64,000 nucleotides of DNA from Rhodobacterales bacterium (GCA_003249215.1 QKJR01000041.1:1-64000), one strand, 5' to 3'; positions 22,837 to 31,972 are shown, counted from the stretch's first letter. Made by a program: numbers and translations. The notes: generated by a model not told the origin, from the sequence alone.

Positions 22837-23610
22837 TCAGTCTTGCCGCCTGCGTTCCGCAGGGGAAGCCTGCAGCAGCGTGGGGTCCAGAAGACGTTGC
22901 GTCAACTCGGCCGCGCGGGCGGGCTCGGGGCCCCGGCAGGACAGGATCTCGACCGCCAGTGCGGCGCGGGCCTCGGGATCGCTCGCCGGGCGGGTCGCGA
23001 TCTGATCGAGGAAATGCCAGTCGCGCCGCGCCTCGTCCCAGTCGATCAGGGCGGGGCCTTCGGGCGTCAGGATCAGATTGCCGGGATTGAGATCGCCGTG
23101 GATCGCGCCCACCGCCGCCCCGGCCATCGGGGCGAGGGCCGTGGCGAGGGCTGCCGCCAGATCGGAAGGCAGCTCCGCGGGCAGGGGCGCCTCGGCCGCA
23201 CCGGGCAGGCCGGGTCGCGCGGGCAGGTCGCGCACGGCCGCATGAAAGGCGGCAAGCTGCGGCGCCAGACGGGCGAGATCGGCCGGAGTTCCGTGGCGCC
23301 CGACAAGGAACGGCTCGGCGCACCAGCCCCCGGGCGCGCGCCGCCCGTCCGATGCACGCAAAGGCTCGGGCACGCGCAGCCCCGCGGCGCGGGCCGCCGC
23401 ATGGAGGGGCACGAGCCAGGCGAGCGCCGCCTCGGAATGGCCCGTCGATTTGACCACCCAGTCGCGCCCGTCCGCGTCGCGCGCGCTCCAGACCGCATTG
23501 CGCGCCCCACCCGCAAGCGGCGCAATCGGCACCAGCCCGGGCCAGAGCCCCTCGGGCGGGCGCGGTGCGGAAGGGGGAGGGTTTGCCGCGTGGGGCGTGC
23601 CGGTCGTCAT
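22837..23610 (-). CDS. Phosphotransferase (choline kinase/APH fold)
   Basis: AIHGDLNPGNLILTPEGPALIDWDEARRDWHFLDQIA, Brenner-type HGDLNxGN motif. Confidence 0.85.
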   Translation of the reverse strand: MTTGTPHAANPPPSAPRPPEGLWPGLVPIAPLAGGARNAVWSARDADGRDWVVKSTGHSEAALAWLVPLHAAARAAGLRVPEPLRASDGRRAPGGWCAEPFLVGRHGTPADLARLAPQLAAFHAAVRDLPARPGLPGAAEAPLPAELPSDLAAALATALAPMAGAAVGAIHGDLNPGNLILTPEGPALIDWDEARRDWHFLDQIATRPASDPEARAALAVEILSCRGPEPARAAELTQRLLDPTLLQASPAERRRQD

Positions 23611-23827
23611 GCTTGATCCTGTCTCTTTCCGCGCAGGCTCGTCATCCCGATCGCGGGGAGGGAGTTTGACCGCCGATGTCCACGGCGAAAAGGGCCCTCG
23701 GGTGCCTTGGCGTCATTTGGTAAGGTGATAGGACCAGATCGGTCCAATTTTCTTGACCTTCTCGCCGAACCCGTCCAAGGAACGCTCACGCATGCCCGAA
23801 GGGGGCAACAAGGGTAGGGAGGACGAA

Positions 23828-24397
23828 ATGGGCGCTTTGCTGGCGCTGTCGCGTCTGATCGACCGGATCAATGAACTGCTTGGCAAGGGGGTCTCCTGGC
23901 TCATCCTGGCGGCGGTGCTGATCTCGGCGGTCAACGCGACCATTCGCAAGATCTTCAACGTATCGTCGAACGCATGGCTCGAGGCGCAGTGGTATCTCTA
24001 CGGGGCGGCCTTCCTGCTCGCCGCGGCCTATACGCTCAAGCAGAACGAACATATCCGCATCGACATCGTCTATGGCGCCTGGTCGCGCCGGGTGCAGCAC
24101 TGGATCGACCTGATCGGGCACCTGTTCTTCCTGATGCCCTTCATGATCCTGATGACCTATCTGTTGGTGCCTTATGTGCTGCGCTCGGTGCGTTCGGGCG
24201 AGGTTTCGACCAACGCGGGCGGGCTGATCATCTGGCCGGCCAAGGCGCTGTTGCTTGCGGGCGTGCTCACGCTGCTCGCGCAGGGGGTGTCCGAGATCAT
24301 CAAGAAGATCGCGGTGATGCGCGGGCTGATCGAGGATCCGCATCCCGCGACCGGCCACCACGGCCATGATCCGATCGTCGAAGAGGAGGCGCTGTGA
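23828..24397 (+). CDS. TRAP transporter small permease (DctQ family)
   Basis: 4 TM segments, WLEAQWYLYGAAFLLAAAYTLKQNEHIRIDIVYGAW; overlaps DctM-like gene. Confidence 0.9.
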   Translation: MGALLALSRLIDRINELLGKGVSWLILAAVLISAVNATIRKIFNVSSNAWLEAQWYLYGAAFLLAAAYTLKQNEHIRIDIVYGAWSRRVQHWIDLIGHLFFLMPFMILMTYLLVPYVLRSVRSGEVSTNAGGLIIWPAKALLLAGVLTLLAQGVSEIIKKIAVMRGLIEDPHPATGHHGHDPIVEEEAL

Positions 24398-26283
24398 TGA
24401 TGGAGCTCATCGCGCAGAACATGGCGCCGATCATGTTCATCTCGCTTATCTTCTTCCTTCTGCTGGGCTATCCGGTCGCCTTCGCGCTGGCCGCGAACGG
24501 TCTTTTGTTCTTCGTCATCGGCGTGGAACTCGCGCCCTTGTCGAATGGCACGATCAACCTGAGCTGGCCTTTGCTCAACGCCATGCCGGAACGGTTCTGG
24601 GCGGTTCTCAGTAACGAGACCTTACTTGCCATTCCGTTCTTCACCTTCATGGGGATCGTGCTCGAGAAATCGGGTATGGCCGAGGATCTCTTGGACACGA
24701 TCGGTCAGCTCTTCGGGCCGATCCGTGGCGGTCTCGCCTATGCGGTGATCATCGTGGGCGCGCTTCTGGCGGCGACCACGGGCGTTGTCGCGGCCTCGGT
24801 GATTGCGATGGGTCTGATCTCGTTGCCGATCATGCTGCGTTATGGCTATGACCGGCGGATCGCGTCGGGGGTCATTGCTGCCTCCGGCACGCTGGCGCAG
24901 ATCATCCCGCCTTCGCTCGTGCTGATCGTTCTGGCCGACCAGCTCGGCCGTTCGGTGGGCGACATGTACAAGGGCGCGCTCATCCCCGGCATGGTGCTGA
25001 CCGGCATCTATCTGGGTTACGTGCTCCTGATGTCGATCATCCGCCCGGCCGCGATGCCGGCCCTGCCGAAAGAGGCACGCACGCTCGGTTCGGGGGTGCT
25101 TTCGCTCTTCGTGGCGCTGGCGATCGGTGCGGCCGTCTTCGTCGGGCTCGAGAAATATCTCGAGGCGAACCATGATCCGAAGAACTCGGCGATCCTCGCC
25201 GCGATGGCCGCCGTTCTGGTGATCTATGCCGGGGCGAGCCTCGACAAGATGCTCAAGATCAACGCGATGAGCCGGCTTGCGCAACAGGTCGTCATCGTGC
25301 TGATCCCGCCGCTCGCGCTAATCTTCCTCGTGCTCGGCACGATCTTCCTCGGGGTGGCCACGCCGACCGAGGGTGGCGCGATGGGCGCGGTCGGCGCGCT
25401 GATCCTCTCGGGGATGAAACGCCGGCTGAGCTATGAGGTGGTGCGCGATGCGCTCGCGGCCACGACGCGGCTCTCGGCCTTCGTGATGTTCATTCTGCTG
25501 GGCGCGCGGGTCTTCTCGCTGACCTTCTACGGGGTGAACGGGCATCTCTGGGTCGAGCATCTCCTGACCTCGCTGCCCGGGGGCGAGCTTGGCTTCCTGC
25601 TCGTCGTCTCGCTGCTGGTCTTCTTCCTCGCCTTCTTCCTCGATTTCTTCGAGCTGGCCTTCATCATCGTACCGCTTCTGGCCCCGGCGGCCGAGAAGCT
25701 GGGGATCGACCTGATCTGGTTCGGGGTGATCCTGGGCGTGAACATGCAGACCTCGTTCATGCACCCGCCGTTCGGGTTCGCGCTCTTCTTCCTGCGCTCG
25801 GTCGCGCCCAAGGTGCCCTATCTCGACAAGGTCACCGGCAAGCTGACCGATCCGGTCAAGACCTCGCAGATCTATTGGGGCGCGGTGCCGTTCGTGTTCA
25901 TCCAGATCATCATGATCGGGATCGTGATCGCCTTCCCGCAGATGGTGATGCATTACAAGGGCAAGCCGGTCGATACCTCGAACGTGACCTTCACCGTGCC
26001 GGATTTCGGCGGTGGTCTGGGTGGCGGCCTCGGTGCTCCGGGCGGTGGTCTCGGTGGTGGTCTGGGCGGGGGCGGGCTCGGCCTGCCGCCGCTGGGCGCG
26101 CCCGGTGCGGCCCCGGGTGGTGCGGCGCCGGCCGTGCCTGCGCCCGGTGGCCTTGGCGGCCTGCCGCCGGGGCTCGCCGGTCCGGGGGCGGCCACGGGCA
26201 CGCCCGCGACGCCGCCGCAGGGCAGCGGCGCGAGCCTCGGGATCCCGGCGCCCATGGGCCTCGGCGGCCCAATCGGGAACTGA
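24394..26283 (+). CDS. TRAP transporter large permease (DctM family) with Gly/Pro/Ala-rich C-terminal tail
   Basis: FFLLLGYPVAFALAANGLLFF, GNTLLAIPFF-like and IIPPSLVLIVLADQLGRSVGDMYKGALIPGMVL motifs; tail GGGLGGGLGAPGGGLGGGLGGGGLGLPPLGAPGAAPGGAAP. Confidence 0.92.
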   Translation: MMMELIAQNMAPIMFISLIFFLLLGYPVAFALAANGLLFFVIGVELAPLSNGTINLSWPLLNAMPERFWAVLSNETLLAIPFFTFMGIVLEKSGMAEDLLDTIGQLFGPIRGGLAYAVIIVGALLAATTGVVAASVIAMGLISLPIMLRYGYDRRIASGVIAASGTLAQIIPPSLVLIVLADQLGRSVGDMYKGALIPGMVLTGIYLGYVLLMSIIRPAAMPALPKEARTLGSGVLSLFVALAIGAAVFVGLEKYLEANHDPKNSAILAAMAAVLVIYAGASLDKMLKINAMSRLAQQVVIVLIPPLALIFLVLGTIFLGVATPTEGGAMGAVGALILSGMKRRLSYEVVRDALAATTRLSAFVMFILLGARVFSLTFYGVNGHLWVEHLLTSLPGGELGFLLVVSLLVFFLAFFLDFFELAFIIVPLLAPAAEKLGIDLIWFGVILGVNMQTSFMHPPFGFALFFLRSVAPKVPYLDKVTGKLTDPVKTSQIYWGAVPFVFIQIIMIGIVIAFPQMVMHYKGKPVDTSNVTFTVPDFGGGLGGGLGAPGGGLGGGLGGGGLGLPPLGAPGAAPGGAAPAVPAPGGLGGLPPGLAGPGAATGTPATPPQGSGASLGIPAPMGLGGPIGN

Positions 26284-26290
26284 CAGGAAG

Positions 26291-26316
26291 CGGCGCCCCC
26301 CGGGGCGCCGTTTTCG
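26291..26316 (+). terminator. Rho-independent-like terminator after the TRAP gene
   Basis: CGGCGCCCCCCGGGGCGCCGTTTTCG: perfect GC stem followed by TTTT. Confidence 0.75.
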
Positions 26317-26505
26317 CTTCGGGGGCAGGGCGGGGGATTGCCCAGCCCCTCACGCGACAGTTGCGTTTTTGGAAATCCGCTCTATATAGACCTCGCTACT
26401 CTGTTCTGACCCATACTGTTTCCTTCACCGGCCTCAGTCTGATCGACGAAAGACCAGCCAAGCTGCCGCATTCCGCGGGCAGTCCTACTTAGAAGGAAAC
26501 ACACG

Positions 26506-26712
26506 ATGGCCAACGGCACCGTGAAATGGTTCAACGCCACCAAAGGCTACGGCTTCATCCAGCCGGAAAGCGGCTCGAAAGACGTCTTCCTGCACATCTC
26601 GGCCGTCGAGCGCGCCGGTCTGTCGCAGATCGCGGACGGTCAGAAAGTCACCTTCGAGATCGAAACCGGCCGTGACGGCCGTCAATCGGCTCGCGATCTG
26701 GCTCTGGCCTGA
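26506..26712 (+). CDS. Cold-shock protein (CspA family)
   Basis: MANGTVKWFNATKGYGFIQPESGSKDVFLHISAVERAGL. Confidence 0.96.
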   Translation: MANGTVKWFNATKGYGFIQPESGSKDVFLHISAVERAGLSQIADGQKVTFEIETGRDGRQSARDLALA

Positions 26713-26749
26713 TCGAAGGGTCGTCCCGGTCCGACCGGGAGGGATTGAA

Positions 26750-26777
26750 ACGGCGCCCCGACGGGCGCCGTTTTGCG
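26750..26777 (+). terminator. Rho-independent terminator after csp
   Basis: AACGGCGCCCCGACGGGCGCCGTTTTGCG. Confidence 0.8.
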
Positions 26778-26786
26778 TTGGGGGGG

Positions 26787-27689
26787 TTAGAGGAGATCCC
26801 ACTCGATGAGATATGAGCGTCCTACCAAGTCTTCGAGCCTTCTTGCCTGAATGGCATCCATGCTGAACGCTTCATTCTCTGGCGTGTCGGCGGAAACAAG
26901 CGTCACGAGCCCCAGCTTCAGGATGTCGCTGGCCGCTCCATTCTCGATAATCCCTTCGACACTTTCGGGAGGGGGGAGCTCTAGAGGCCAGTTTTCTAGC
27001 TCGGGGGCAATGGAAAACTTGCGGGGCACAATAACACCGGCTCGGACCTTCAGCCCGGAGGCTAGTATGCTTGCTACGATGGTCAAGCCGTTCCTCAGCG
27101 TGGCCGTCTTGAGGGGCTTGGGACTTGGATAGGCGCCGACCAATCTGGAGCGATATTCCCGCAGTGGCTTGATCGGGACGCTTGAAACCGTGCCCAGAGA
27201 TTGCAGAAACAGATTGAGCGTCGTTCGTTCCGGGTTGCCCTGAACCACACCGGCCAGCGTCGCCGAATGGCGTTCTGCCGACAGGGGATCGCGCGAGGAC
27301 TGGCTTCCGAGGCCGGGTGCAAGGTTGGTCAGGACGCCTCCGTCACATCGTCGCTTGTAAAGTGAAATGAGTTCTTCTTCGCGCCTCAGGCAATCTGTCT
27401 CATCATCACCGAAGATGCGATCCACGCAGTAGATGATCTCATTACCAGCGTTCACGATCTTCCTGATCGTGTTGCATTTGAAGGGATTGCTCTTGTAGAT
27501 TGCAGTCGCCCGCAGTGCTTCGGTTTCGTGATTAAGGAGGCGAAGCCCTTTTCCCTTTCCGGCGTAGAAGGGAAGGCGATCGGGAGTCATCAGGAGATAT
27601 GTGTAGAATACCCCGTCAGGAAGAACGCGAAGAAATTCCTTCGCGCTCTGGCGGTTTCCCTGAAATGCAACTGAGGTTGTTTCAAACAT
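26787..27689 (-). CDS. Uncharacterised protein with N-terminal GIY-YIG-like (LEM-3-type) domain
   Basis: DGVFYTYLLMTPDRLPFYAGKGKGLRLLNHETEA resembles YxYxL...PFYxGKGKGxRxxxH of the LEM-3-like GIY-YIG family; low-GC codon usage relative to neighbours. Start ATG 27689 or GTG 27698. Confidence 0.6.
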   Translation of the reverse strand: MFETTSVAFQGNRQSAKEFLRVLPDGVFYTYLLMTPDRLPFYAGKGKGLRLLNHETEALRATAIYKSNPFKCNTIRKIVNAGNEIIYCVDRIFGDDETDCLRREEELISLYKRRCDGGVLTNLAPGLGSQSSRDPLSAERHSATLAGVVQGNPERTTLNLFLQSLGTVSSVPIKPLREYRSRLVGAYPSPKPLKTATLRNGLTIVASILASGLKVRAGVIVPRKFSIAPELENWPLELPPPESVEGIIENGAASDILKLGLVTLVSADTPENEAFSMDAIQARRLEDLVGRSYLIEWDLL

Positions 27690-27819
27690 GTTTTTCACTT
27701 CAATCCGGGCGCGCGAATAGGTCAGACGCTACGTCGGGATTGAAGCCAAAATAGGGCGGGCGCTGGACAAGTCGCGACGCCGCGTTGAGGCGCAGGGTTG
27801 GACTCACTGCCCTCCAAAC

Positions 27820-27850
27820 CAAAACGCCCGCCAACCGGCGGGCGTTTTGC
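27820..27850. terminator. Bidirectional hairpin terminator 3' of phaZ
   Basis: AAACGCCCGCCAACCGGCGGGCGTTTT. Confidence 0.8.
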
Positions 27851-27866
27851 GTTTCTGGCGGAAAGC

Positions 27867-29144
27867 TCACACCGCCCGGATCGGCGCCACCTTGGCCTTG
27901 CCCTTGGGCGCATCGCCGGCATTGGCGTCGATGAATTCGAGCACAAGCGGGCGGATGTTGTTGCGCCACGACGAGCCCGCGAAGATGCCGTAATGCCCGG
28001 CGCCGGGTTCGAGGTGCTGGGCCTTCTTGGCTTCCGGCAGGCCGGTGCACAGCTTCAGTGCCGCCACGCATTGCCCGGGCGCCGAGATGTCGTCGTTCGC
28101 GCCCTCGACCGTCTTCACCGCCACTGTGGTGATCTTGCCGATATCGACGCGCTTGCCGTCGACGGTAAATCGGTTCTGGGCGATCTCGAGCCCCTTGAAG
28201 ATCCGCTCGACCGTGGACAGATAGAACTCGGCGGTCATGTCCATGACCGCGAGATATTCGTCATAGAAGACGTTGTGATGGTCGCGCTCGCTGCCCTCGC
28301 CCTTGGCCTCGGCCACGATCTTGTCGGAGAAAGCCTTCGAATGCTTCTCGGCGTTCATCGAGATGAACGAGGCAAGCTGCATCAGACCGGGATAGACCAT
28401 CCGGCCCACGCCCTTGTATTTGAAGCCCACGCGCTGGATCACCATATGCTCGAGCTGGCCCATGGTGACGCGGCGGCCGAAATCGGTGACCTCGGTCGCG
28501 GCGGCGTCGGGGTCGATCGGCCCGCCGATGAGGGTCAGGGTGCGCGGCTGGGCTGCGGGCTCTTCCTCGGCCAGATAGGCGGTGGCGGCCAGCGTCAGCG
28601 GCGCCGGCTGACAGACCGCGATCACGTTGATGTCGGGGCCGAGCGTGCGCATGAACTCGACGAGATAGAGCGTGTAATCTTCGACGTCGAATTTGCCCTC
28701 GCTGACGGGAATGTCGCGGGCATTGTGCCAGTCGGTGACATAGACCTCGCAATCGGGCAGCAGGCTCGCCACGGTCGAGCGCAGGAGCGTCGCATAATGG
28801 CCCGACATCGGCGCCACGAGCAGCACCCGGCGCGCCATCGGGGCCCGGCCCTGGACGTTGAAGTGAATGAGCGAGCCGAAGGGCTTGTCGAGCACCGTCT
28901 CGACCGCGACGGTATGGTCGCGCCCGTCCACGCCGGGGATCGAACGGATGCCCCAGTCGGGCTTGATCACCATCCGCGCGAAGCTGCGCTCGGTGACGCG
29001 GCCCCAGGCCGAAAGCATCTTGAACATCGGGTGCGGTGTCATGCCCCAGATCGGGTAGGAAGCCATCGCCCGCGCCGAGGCGCCCATCCACTCATTGGTG
29101 TTCCTGATGGTCTCCATCAGGTCGTAACTCATCATACCTTTCAT
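27867..29144 (-). CDS. phaZ: Intracellular polyhydroxyalkanoate depolymerase
   Basis: LLVAPMSGHYATLLRSTVASLLPDCEVYVTDWHNARDIPVSEGKFDVEDYTLYLVEFMRTLG; adjacent to phaC. Confidence 0.92.
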   Translation of the reverse strand: MKGMMSYDLMETIRNTNEWMGASARAMASYPIWGMTPHPMFKMLSAWGRVTERSFARMVIKPDWGIRSIPGVDGRDHTVAVETVLDKPFGSLIHFNVQGRAPMARRVLLVAPMSGHYATLLRSTVASLLPDCEVYVTDWHNARDIPVSEGKFDVEDYTLYLVEFMRTLGPDINVIAVCQPAPLTLAATAYLAEEEPAAQPRTLTLIGGPIDPDAAATEVTDFGRRVTMGQLEHMVIQRVGFKYKGVGRMVYPGLMQLASFISMNAEKHSKAFSDKIVAEAKGEGSERDHHNVFYDEYLAVMDMTAEFYLSTVERIFKGLEIAQNRFTVDGKRVDIGKITTVAVKTVEGANDDISAPGQCVAALKLCTGLPEAKKAQHLEPGAGHYGIFAGSSWRNNIRPLVLEFIDANAGDAPKGKAKVAPIRAV

Positions 29145-29240
29145 GGGCGCTCCTTGCCGCAGGCTTTTCTCAAAACGCCGCTTTACCCGTTTCGTTTTGC
29201 GGCGTTATGTTGACCTCAAGGATAGGGAGGAAACGGCACT

Positions 29241-31046
29241 ATGACAACTCAAGACACAGAGACAGACGTTGTACCTTCCGCCGCCAGCGCCAAGATGAAG
29301 GAGAATATCTCCCGCATCGAGGCCCTGACGCAGCGGCTCGTCGAGGCGCTTTCCCACAAGCGCGCGCCCAACCCCGCGCTCGAGGGGCCCGGGCTCGATC
29401 TCTATCTCAAATCCGGCGCCGCTCTGGTGAAGAGCCTCGCGGACAACCCCGCGCAGATGCTCGAGGCTCAGGTCAATTACTGGGGCCAGGCGATGAAGCA
29501 TTACGTCGATGCGAGCCATGCGCTCGCGCAGGGCACGCTGAAACCGCCGGCCGATCCGGGGCCCAGGGACCGGCGTTTCACCAACCCGCTCTGGGACAGC
29601 CATCCCTATTTCAACTTCGTCAAGCAGCAGTATCTGATCGCCTCGAAGGGGATCGAGGAGGCCGTCGACAAGATCGAGGGCCTCGACGAGACCGACCGCA
29701 AGCGGATCGACTATTTTACCCGCCAGCTCGTCGACATGATGGCGCCGACGAACTTCCTCGCGACCAACCCCGATGCACTCGAACGCGCGCTCGAGACCGA
29801 GGGCGAGAGCCTGGTGAAGGGGCTCGAAAATCTGGTGCGCGACGTCGAGCGCAACCATGGCGATCTGGTGGTGACGCTGGCCGACCGCGACGCCTTCCAC
29901 GTGGGGCAGAACATCGGCACCGCCGAGGGCTCGGTCGTTTATCGCAACCGGATGTTCGAGCTGATCCAGTACAAGCCGACGACCGAAAAGGTCCACAAGA
30001 CGCCCTTGCTGATCTTCCCGCCGTGGATCAACAAGTTCTACATTCTCGATCTGAAGCCCGCCAACAGCCTGATCCGCTGGATCGTCGATCAGGGCTTCAC
30101 GCTCTTCATGGTGAGCTGGAAAAACCCCGACCGCTCTTATGCCGATGTCGGCCTCGAGACCTATGTCGAGGAGGGCTATCTGACCGCGATTGAACAGGTC
30201 AAGCAGATCACGGGCGAGAAGAAGATCAACGCCGTCGGCTATTGCATCGCGGGTACCACGCTCTCGCTCACGCTTGCGCTGATGGAGAAACGCAAGGACA
30301 AGTCGATCAATTCGGCGACCTTCTTCACCACGCTGACCGACTTCTCCGACCAGGGCGAGTTCACCACCTTCCTGCAGGACGATTTCGTCGACGGGATCGA
30401 GGCGCAATGCAAGATGGACGGGATACTGTCGTCCTATTTCATGACGCGCACCTTCAGCTTCCTGCGCGCCAACGACCTGATCTGGCAACCGGCGATCCGC
30501 AGCTACATGATGGGCGAGGCGCCGCCGGCCTTCGATCTGCTGTTCTGGAACGGCGACAGCACCAACCTGCCGGGCAAGATGGCGATCGAATATCTGCGCG
30601 GGCTGTGTCAGGGCGATCTCTTCACCGGCAAGGGCTATCCCATCCTGGGTGAGACGGTGCGGGTGTCGGATGTCAAGGTGCCGCTCTGCGCGATCGCCTG
30701 CGAGACGGACCATATCGCGCCCTGGATCTCATCGTTCAACGGCGTGGCGCAGATGGGCTCGGCCGACAAGACCTTCATCTTGTCGGAATCCGGTCATATC
30801 GCGGGGATCGTCAATCCGCCCTCGAAGAAGAAATACGGCCACTACACGTCCGAGGCGCCGGTCCATAATCCGAACGAATGGAAGAGCATGGCCACGCGCC
30901 ATGACGGGAGCTGGTGGCCGCGCTGGGGCGAATGGCTTGCGGGGCGCTCGGGGACGATGGTCGCCGCGCGGATCCCGGGGGATGCCGCGCATCCCGCGCT
31001 CGCACCCGCGCCCGGCACCTATGTGGCCGAAGAGGTCGACGCCTGA
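29241..31046 (+). CDS. phaC: Class I poly(R)-hydroxyalkanoate synthase
   Basis: PPWINKFYILDLKPANSLIRW, GYCIAGTTLSLTLA lipase-like box, EWLAGRSG. Confidence 0.96.
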   Translation: MTTQDTETDVVPSAASAKMKENISRIEALTQRLVEALSHKRAPNPALEGPGLDLYLKSGAALVKSLADNPAQMLEAQVNYWGQAMKHYVDASHALAQGTLKPPADPGPRDRRFTNPLWDSHPYFNFVKQQYLIASKGIEEAVDKIEGLDETDRKRIDYFTRQLVDMMAPTNFLATNPDALERALETEGESLVKGLENLVRDVERNHGDLVVTLADRDAFHVGQNIGTAEGSVVYRNRMFELIQYKPTTEKVHKTPLLIFPPWINKFYILDLKPANSLIRWIVDQGFTLFMVSWKNPDRSYADVGLETYVEEGYLTAIEQVKQITGEKKINAVGYCIAGTTLSLTLALMEKRKDKSINSATFFTTLTDFSDQGEFTTFLQDDFVDGIEAQCKMDGILSSYFMTRTFSFLRANDLIWQPAIRSYMMGEAPPAFDLLFWNGDSTNLPGKMAIEYLRGLCQGDLFTGKGYPILGETVRVSDVKVPLCAIACETDHIAPWISSFNGVAQMGSADKTFILSESGHIAGIVNPPSKKKYGHYTSEAPVHNPNEWKSMATRHDGSWWPRWGEWLAGRSGTMVAARIPGDAAHPALAPAPGTYVAEEVDA

Positions 31047-31270
31047 GACAGCGCCGGGCCCGTCCTCGGGTCCGGGGTCAGACCGGGGCGGGGCCGCTCT
31101 CGGCCTCGGTTACGACCGGGGGCGGGACGCCGGGGAAGGCTCTCGACGTCGCGATGCCACGCGCGCGGGGCTCTGCAAAGCCGCGGGGCAAGGGGGTGAT
31201 TGAAGAGCCGGGAGCGGTGATTCAATTCTGCCCGAAAACTGGCCAAGATATTCTTCAGCTTGTAAAATTT

Positions 31271-31312
31271 CTGCAACGCAGCAAATTCTTCTTGTAATGC
31301 TGCAGTGCAGCA
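31271..31312 (+). promoter_or_regulatory. Two candidate PhaR binding sites upstream of phasin
   Basis: CTGC-AAC-GCAG (31271-31281) and TGCTGC-AGT-GCAGCA (31298-31312). Confidence 0.6.
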
Positions 31313-31387
31313 TTTATATACTTGAAGCAAGCGAAGGGGCCCTCGCCGCACTCATCCTCATCGGGCCCGATGAACCGGAGAAGAGAA

Positions 31388-31831
31388 ATGGCCAAGACCC
31401 AGGATTTCACCAAGATGATGCAGGACATGATGGCCTCGATGCCCATGGACACCGCGAAGATTCAGGACGCCTTCAAGTCGCAAGCGGCGCTCGGCGAGAA
31501 AATGACCAAGGTTGCGCTCGACGCCGCCGAGAAATCGACCGAGATCTCGGCGAAATGGGCCAAGGAAACCATCTCGAAGGTCGGCGCTCTCGCCGCCAAG
31601 AAAGAAGAGCCCGCGGATTACGCCAAAGCGGTGAGTGACTTTGCTTCGGCCTCGGCCGAGATGGCCGCCGAAAACCTCGCCGCCTTCGCCGAAGTCGCGA
31701 AGAAAGTGCAGATGGAAACCGTCGAGCTGATGATGGCCGCCGGCAAGGACTTCCAGGAAGACGCGACCGCCGCGGTCAAGAAAGCCACCGAGGAAGTCAC
31801 CGCCGCCGCCAAAAAAGCGACCGCGAAATAA
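31388..31831 (+). CDS. phaP: Phasin family protein
   Basis: MAKTQDFTKMMQDMMASMPMDTAKIQDAFKSQAALGEKMTKVALDAAEKSTEISAKWAKETISK...AAAKKATAK; within pha locus. Confidence 0.92.
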   Translation: MAKTQDFTKMMQDMMASMPMDTAKIQDAFKSQAALGEKMTKVALDAAEKSTEISAKWAKETISKVGALAAKKEEPADYAKAVSDFASASAEMAAENLAAFAEVAKKVQMETVELMMAAGKDFQEDATAAVKKATEEVTAAAKKATAK

Positions 31832-31880
31832 GTTCCTCCCGCGGACCGGCAACCTCCTCCCTGCCGGAACGCACCTATGA

Positions 31881-31911
31881 AGGGCGGGCCTCGGGCTCGC
31901 CCTTTTCTTTT
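31881..31911 (+). terminator. Rho-independent terminator between phaP and phaR
   Basis: AGGGCGGGCC-TCG-GGCTCGCCCT-TTTCTTTT. Confidence 0.8.
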
Positions 31912-31972
31912 GTTGCTTTTGCCGGTGCGGCGCATAATGATTGCTGCACTGCCGATAAAGGGGAGGAACCCG

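Noticed and set aside
26741-27745. GGATTGAAAC and GGATTGAAG strings resemble CRISPR repeat 3' ends
   Set aside because: Each occurs once, with no regularly spaced repeats and no cas genes; not an array.
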